Shown in pieces: positions 15,035 through 19,522 of a stretch of 19,522 nt of DNA. The position numbers and the translations under genes were made by a program. The notes below the pieces were generated by a model that was not told where the DNA came from, did not search any database, and saw only the letters and a program-made list of their open reading frames with translations. The stretch covers positions 1 to 19,522 of the forward strand of contig JAFGCA010000569.1 of the NCBI GenBank assembly GCA_016932895.1, in the 5' to 3' direction. This DNA comes from Sedimentisphaerales bacterium (GTDB lineage Bacteria; Planctomycetota; Phycisphaerae; Sedimentisphaerales; SG8-4). Each line of letters begins with the position of its first letter. The stretch's first letter is position 1.

Positions 15035-18000
15035 CTACTCCGTGGCGATGTAGTCGCCTTCGTAGAACTGCACGTTATCGATCCAGAAGTCACCGGCGGC
15101 AAAACCGACGTGGAAGGTAATGCTCCCCGGGCTGGTGTCCTCGGCAAACACGGGCGTTGTCACGCTGTGTTCGACCCATTCCTCGGTCATGGTGATGACC
15201 TGCTCCCCATAACCCGACCAGGGATCGGCCGCCAGTTCCGGCTTGAAATTGATGTCCAGCGTCCCGGCGCTGCACTTGACGAAAGCCGCGAGAGTGTACT
15301 TCTTGCCGGCTTCAAAAACGTATCCTCCCTGCGTCAGGTAGACGTCCCAGAAATTCGCTCCGGCCGTGGGGACGACAACATGCAAGCAGGAGTCGCCCTC
15401 GATCGGACCATCAGGGACCGCCGCGCCGGTCAACGTTTGAACCACGTCCGCCGTGGCGCCGCCACCGGTGTTGTCGACCAGGTTCCACGGACCAACCGTA
15501 CCGCTTTCGAAGCCGCTGTTGGCCAGCAGATTCTGGGCTTCCGGAGCGGTGCCGTCGGACGAGACATATCCACCTTCGTAGAAGCGCACGTCGTCCGCCC
15601 AGAACTCGGCGGCCGCAAAACCGACGTGGAACGTGATTGTCGCCGGCGTATCCTGGTCGAAGACTGGCGTCGTCACGCTGTACTCAGCCCATTCCTCCCC
15701 GATCGTGATCACTTGCTCACCATAGCCCGACCAGGGATCAACGGCCAGTTCCGGTTTGAAATTGACGTCCAGCGTTCCTTCCTTGCACTTGAAGAAGCCC
15801 GAGAGCGTGTATCGCTTGCCCGCCTCAAAGACGAATCCGGGCTGCGAGAAATGGATATTCCAGAAATTCGCCCCTGTGCCCGGAATCACAACATGCAGGC
15901 ATGAGTTGCCCTCGACCGGGTCCTCGGGAACGACCGCACCGACCAGTTCCTGAACCACTTCGGCCGTCGCACCGACACCGGCGTTATCGGCCAGGTACCA
16001 CGGATCCAGAACGCCGTCTTCAAAACCGCCGTTGATCAGCAAGTTCACGACTTGGCGCTGTACAGGCTCAGTGCCGACACGGATGTCATCGATATAAAGC
16101 ACGCCGCTGCCGCTCTGGCTGGGAGCAGTGCGACTGCCCACGCCGATGTACATCTTCTTGACCGCCGCCAGGTTCACCCCGGCGTCGCTGAAATCGCTCA
16201 GCGGAATCTTCCACTCCGTCCAGTCGGTCGTCAGCACGGCGTTGGCGTCGGGATGGACCACCACCTTCGAGCGGCCCACGCTGTCCTCGACTACGACGTA
16301 CATGTCATCGCGGTCGTTGGCCGGGTGGTCCGTGCCGATCTCCGCCACCTGCCAGGCCCCGCTGACGCCGCCGCCCGTCTGGATGCCGGAGAACTCCGCC
16401 ACCGTCGCCGCACCCGGGTTGTGGCTGGTCAGCGCCAAGCCGATGTAGGTGTTGTTGATCATGCTCAACTCCAGCGACTCCGCACCGTCAATACTTTCCC
16501 ACGTCACTCCGTCCGCCGAATGCTCGACTGCGAACGTGTTACCCGTGCGGCTCAGCTTCACCCAGTGAGGCGTCTGAATGCCGGCCTGGGTATCGCTTGT
16601 AGTGCTCCCATTGGAGAACAGACGACGCTGGAACGAGACACCGTTGTCCGGCGTCATGACCATCATCACGTGCTTGGAGCCCGGGTCCAACGACTCGCGA
16701 ATCATCACGCCGGCCTTGGCCCAGCCGTCCGTATTGCCGATGCTGTCTACCCGCGCGATGATGCTGCCGTTGCCGCTGAGCTGCTTGTAGGCAAAGCGGA
16801 ATTCATCCGCCTCGCCCTCGATGTCCACGCCGTGGGCGCTCATCGTGATGCTGTCGGGCCCGGTTTGCTCGAACGCGACCGGATTGCCCCGGAACCACAG
16901 GCTCAGGTCCGTCACGCCGTTGGCGCTCCAGTCCTGGGGCATCGCCCAGGTCCGCTCGGTCTCGGAATAGAACGGCGTGGCCGAATTGTCATAGTACAGC
17001 GGCATGGCCTGGCCGCTATCGTGAGCGTTATCTGTCTCGGCGATGTCGCCGCCAAAGTACGGGCTGGTATCGCTCCAGATGTCATGGCCCACGATGGCGC
17101 CGGTGTCGTTGCCCGGCGTGTCGACCGGCTCGGAATAGCCCAAGCCGTCCAGCCACGTCTGGAAGATGCGGTCCGGAGAATCGTTCGTGTAACTCTCGAA
17201 ATCGTCCACCGCAAAGGACGCCGCGGTCGAGAACCTCCACACCTCGCCCTCGGCAATCAACGCACCGCTCTCATCCAGTTCATTGACTTTCCAGTAGACG
17301 TTCTGCCCGTAGGCCACGCCCGCGTTGCTCAGGTCGAAGCTGTGAGCCTCGGTCGTGCCAGCGAGAGCCGTACCGTCCTCTACGACCGCCCGGTCGGTGC
17401 TGATGTACACCTCGTGCGAAGCCGCTCCGCGGCCCGGACGCCAGTTCAGCACAGCATCCAGAGCCACGCCGTCGGCGCCCATCGACGGCTCCGGCGCGCG
17501 CGCCTGGGTCGGAACGTAGAAGAACCGCACTTCGCTCAGACCGAATATCGGCAGCCCGCCGTGACTTCCCGTGATCGTCAGCCTGACGTACTGGGCTTCC
17601 ACGCCACCGAAATCGATGGGCGGGTTGTGCGTATAGTCGTCCTGGCTGGTGCCCCTCTCGAACTCGAAATCGCCCAGCGTCAACCACTCGATGCCGTCGA
17701 GGGAGTACTGGATCGTGACGTCCTTGGCCCCGAAGCCCTGGAAGTATTCAATGGCCTGGTTCGAGTTCCATACCCACAGCTTATCGAGGGCGTACACCTG
17801 GTCGAACTCATACTGGATCCAGGCAGTGTCACCGGCGCCGATGTCGCTGAGCCACATCGCGGTCGGATTGGTGGAGTGCTCGTCGTCGGCGTTCAGTCCG
17901 GAGCCGTCGACCGTCTTGGACGCCTGCATGTTGATCGCCTCGGAGCTGGCCGTGGCGGTGATGTTGGTGACCGGATAGGAATACGGCTCGACCGTGAAGC

Positions 18001-18853
18001 TCCAGACAACGCCCGGGAAAACGGTCGAATCCGGCGGCGCGTTCACTTCGTCGACCCGCCAGTAGTACGTCTGACCGAAGTCCAGGAGATCGTCGGGAGC
18101 ATACGCGGCCGCGGCCTGGCCCGGACTGACCAGCACGCCCAGGGCGTCGGTCGTGTCGGCATTGTTGACATCGTCAAAGACTGTGCCGAGATACACGTCG
18201 TGTGCGACCGCCAGAACGCTCGGCTCCCAACTCAACACGACATCCTGAGCTACGTCGTCGGCGCCGTCGGCCGGGCTCGGGTTCTCCGCCGTGACGATCG
18301 GCTTGAAGGAAGGCGCAACATAATCCCCCTCGTAAAATCTCGCGCCGTCCAGCCAGAACTCGCCCGCTCTGGCCGCGATGTGAATGGCGATGCCCGCAGG
18401 ATCCACATTGTCGGCGAAGACCGGAGTCGTTGTGCTGTATTCTGTCCATTCGTCCGTAACGGTGAAGGTCTGCTCGCCATATGCCGTGTAAGGATCAACA
18501 GGCAATTCCGGCTTGAAAGAAATCCGCCAGGTGTCTTGGTCACACTTGACAAAGGCGGAGAACGTGTATTTCTTGCCTTTCTCGAAGCTGGGCAGTCGTT
18601 GCGTCAGGCCGCTATCCCAAATATTGGCCCCGGCGGCCGAGACCGTGACATGCAGGCAATTCTTGCCCTCAATCGGATCTTCCTCAACCACTTCCCCCGT
18701 GGCGCTGCCATATACACCCCACGGATTGACAACGCCGTCCTCGAAACCCCCGTTCACCAGCAGGTTCACGGGGTCGCCCTGTGCGTAGCTGGAACTGGCT
18801 CCCATGAACCCTGTCAACCATATGACTGTCAACCACACTGCTCGTACTCTCAT
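15035..18853 (-). CDS. Secreted multi-domain carbohydrate-binding protein
   Basis: 1272 residues; AAGGAG lies 8 nt before the ATG. A signal peptide ends near Ala24. Domains in order: CBM4/9-like module A (about 29-182), an Fn3-like domain (190-290), an F5/8 type C (discoidin/CBM32-like) domain (293-445) and a second Fn3-like domain (448-545). Next is a beta-sandwich starting DDFESY (about 548-930), interrupted at about 660-840 by a DUF1349/LamG-like domain (ITMSAHGVDIEG...AGVMIRES). CBM4/9-like modules B (936-1105) and C (1107-1272) end the protein. No catalytic motif was seen, and no PEP-CTERM or dockerin sequence. It probably binds polysaccharide outside the cell. A terminator-like hairpin lies downstream and a long leader upstream. 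Confidence 0.88.
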   Translation of the reverse strand: MRVRAVWLTVIWLTGFMGASSSYAQGDPVNLLVNGGFEDGVVNPWGVYGSATGEVVEEDPIEGKNCLHVTVSAAGANIWDSGLTQRLPSFEKGKKYTFSAFVKCDQDTWRISFKPELPVDPYTAYGEQTFTVTDEWTEYSTTTPVFADNVDPAGIAIHIAARAGEFWLDGARFYEGDYVAPSFKPIVTAENPSPADGADDVAQDVVLSWEPSVLAVAHDVYLGTVFDDVNNADTTDALGVLVSPGQAAAAYAPDDLLDFGQTYYWRVDEVNAPPDSTVFPGVVWSFTVEPYSYPVTNITATASSEAINMQASKTVDGSGLNADDEHSTNPTAMWLSDIGAGDTAWIQYEFDQVYALDKLWVWNSNQAIEYFQGFGAKDVTIQYSLDGIEWLTLGDFEFERGTSQDDYTHNPPIDFGGVEAQYVRLTITGSHGGLPIFGLSEVRFFYVPTQARAPEPSMGADGVALDAVLNWRPGRGAASHEVYISTDRAVVEDGTALAGTTEAHSFDLSNAGVAYGQNVYWKVNELDESGALIAEGEVWRFSTAASFAVDDFESYTNDSPDRIFQTWLDGLGYSEPVDTPGNDTGAIVGHDIWSDTSPYFGGDIAETDNAHDSGQAMPLYYDNSATPFYSETERTWAMPQDWSANGVTDLSLWFRGNPVAFEQTGPDSITMSAHGVDIEGEADEFRFAYKQLSGNGSIIARVDSIGNTDGWAKAGVMIRESLDPGSKHVMMVMTPDNGVSFQRRLFSNGSTTSDTQAGIQTPHWVKLSRTGNTFAVEHSADGVTWESIDGAESLELSMINNTYIGLALTSHNPGAATVAEFSGIQTGGGVSGAWQVAEIGTDHPANDRDDMYVVVEDSVGRSKVVVHPDANAVLTTDWTEWKIPLSDFSDAGVNLAAVKKMYIGVGSRTAPSQSGSGVLYIDDIRVGTEPVQRQVVNLLINGGFEDGVLDPWYLADNAGVGATAEVVQELVGAVVPEDPVEGNSCLHVVIPGTGANFWNIHFSQPGFVFEAGKRYTLSGFFKCKEGTLDVNFKPELAVDPWSGYGEQVITIGEEWAEYSVTTPVFDQDTPATITFHVGFAAAEFWADDVRFYEGGYVSSDGTAPEAQNLLANSGFESGTVGPWNLVDNTGGGATADVVQTLTGAAVPDGPIEGDSCLHVVVPTAGANFWDVYLTQGGYVFEAGKKYTLAAFVKCSAGTLDINFKPELAADPWSGYGEQVITMTEEWVEHSVTTPVFAEDTSPGSITFHVGFAAGDFWIDNVQFYEGDYIATE
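15050..16048 (-). repeat. 513-bp tandem duplication encoding two CBM4/9-like modules
   Basis: Copies at about 15050-15535 and 15563-16048 align at a constant offset of 513 bp (171 codons) with strong identity at nucleotide level. For example, CCCGACCAGGGATC starts at 15213 and 15726, and ACAACATGCA starts at 15375 and 15888. The N-terminal module A of the same protein is a more diverged third copy. Confidence 0.85.
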
Positions 18854-19330
18854 GATGCGTACTCCTTACCATCAGTCGCTCAGCGACGTACCTCAATTGA
18901 CCTCCGCTGGTCTGCAATACACACCCCCCGAGGAATCAAGTAAGCCATTTTCTACACATGACAGCCCTCTAACATAAACAGGAATCACTCGGAAGCAGGA
19001 GGGCGCGCGCCCCGAGGCGATGCCCCTCCTGATTGTGCGTATGGTATGTTGCGTGCTGCCCGTCATTCATCACTCGCGTTCTGGCTGTCTGCCTGAGAAT
19101 TCGCACACGCGTACCGAGCCTCTGGCGATAGTTTATCGGCTAAAAACGCTCCCCTCTCCGACACAAACCCGCCGCCTGACATGAAACCCTCCGACCGGCT
19201 CTTGAACCATCAGAAGAAAACGCGCCTCACTCCGGATAATCGCCTCATTTCGACCTGTCCTATGCCGCGCTGCTCCTCACACTTTGACATCATCACCAAG
19301 CGGGCCTTACAGCCAAGGTCCGATAGTCTT
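18854..19330 (-). other. Long leader of the carbohydrate-binding protein gene
   Basis: No gene is evident on either strand. If the promoter at 19331-19360 drives the gene, this is a ~470-nt leader. It holds an 8-bp inverted repeat (18996-19003 with 19024-19031, arm CAGGAGGG) that includes both a ribosome-binding-like and an anti-ribosome-binding-like hexamer, and a short near-palindrome (GTCGCT/AGCGAC) close to the start codon. No known riboswitch class was recognised. Confidence 0.5.
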
Positions 19331-19360
19331 ATGATAACAGACCGGCTACCGGCCAGTCAA
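19331..19360 (-). promoter_or_regulatory. Sigma70-type promoter pointing toward the secreted-protein gene
   Basis: On the minus strand, TTGACT (19355-19360) and TATCAT (19331-19336) are separated by 18 nt, each 5 of 6 to consensus. The predicted start is near 19324. It lies 80 bp downstream of the intron end, in intron-flanking DNA. Confidence 0.6.
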
Positions 19361-19439
19361 GCCCGATTGCATCACTCCCGCGCCGGGTCGGACCGCGACA
19401 AATCTCCTCAAAGGCCGAAATCTCGGACCCGACGAGGGC

Positions 19440-19522
19440 ATCGAGTAGGCGGGAGGGGTTGCCCCCTCCGGCCTCTCACACCACCGGGCGTACGGTTCCG
19501 TACCACGGCGGTTCATGACAGC
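19440..19522 (-). mobile_element. Group II intron, 3' end (domains V and VI; partial)
   Basis: On the minus strand, 19514-19479 reads like a bacterial group II domain V: a lower stem ACCGCC/GGTGGT (19507-19512 with 19480-19485, one G-U pair) and an upper stem GTACG/CGTAC capped by GAAC (19499-19503 with 19490-19494). Domain VI follows as a GC hairpin (GGAGGGG/CCCCTCC). Its basal GAG/CTC pairing leaves a bulged A at 19446, seven bases from the proposed 3' end at 19440 (ending CGAT). A bulged branch-point A at that distance is the hallmark of domain VI. The rest of the intron, including any reverse transcriptase, lies beyond the window. Confidence 0.7.

Noticed and set aside
16052..18943. A 963-codon open frame antisense to the secreted protein gene
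   Set aside because: Arg/His/Val/Ala-rich translation without motifs, opposite a gene with signal peptide and clear domains; a shadow frame.

Overview
The window most likely comes from a planctomycete, probably of the Phycisphaerae/Sedimentisphaerales type. This is inferred from protein style alone: a BlaR1-like M56 peptidase fused to pseudopilin-like modules, a secreted protein with the 'NPSPADGA...DVVLSW...HDVYLGT' Fn3-like segment seen in that group, a divergent tail-less GroEL, and an ECF sigma/anti-sigma pair. The DNA is GC-rich, and most long antisense frames are composition shadows.

Positions 1-5704 (+ strand) are a chaperone locus. The window opens in the last codons of one groEL, with a classic Gly-Gly-Met tail. 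A GH29 alpha-L-fucosidase lipoprotein follows, then groES, a second groEL without the GGM tail, dnaJ, grpE and a small FmdB-type zinc-ribbon gene. dnaK is absent. A long hairpin sits just ahead of dnaJ.

Positions 5743-8401 (- strand) hold two envelope proteins of unknown role: a secreted protein with an alpha-helical (TPR-like) N-terminal part and EF-hand-like loops, and a four-helix membrane protein with a DUF5658-like C-terminus. A good sigma70-type promoter lies between them.

Positions 8638-12017 (- strand) are a BlaI/BlaR1-type two-gene regulatory unit. The repressor gene has a promoter overlaid by two tandem dyads. The M56 protein carries three tandem pseudopilin-like modules where a penicillin-binding sensor would normally be. 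Upstream is a ~167-bp MITE-like element with long imperfect terminal inverted repeats, whose right edge meets the stop codon of an isochorismatase-family hydrolase (12281-12820, -). Further along are an anti-sigma factor and an ECF sigma factor, translationally coupled (12942-14509, -).

Positions 14895-18853 (- strand) carry a 1272-residue secreted multi-domain carbohydrate-binding protein with no recognisable catalytic domain, followed by a terminator-like hairpin. Its last two CBM-like modules are a 513-bp tandem duplication. Its upstream region holds a convincing promoter about 470 nt from the start codon. At the right edge (19440-19522, -) are what look like domains V and VI of a group II intron that continues outside the window.

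No tRNA, rRNA or CRISPR array was seen. All assignments rest on reading motifs by eye; no database search was run.
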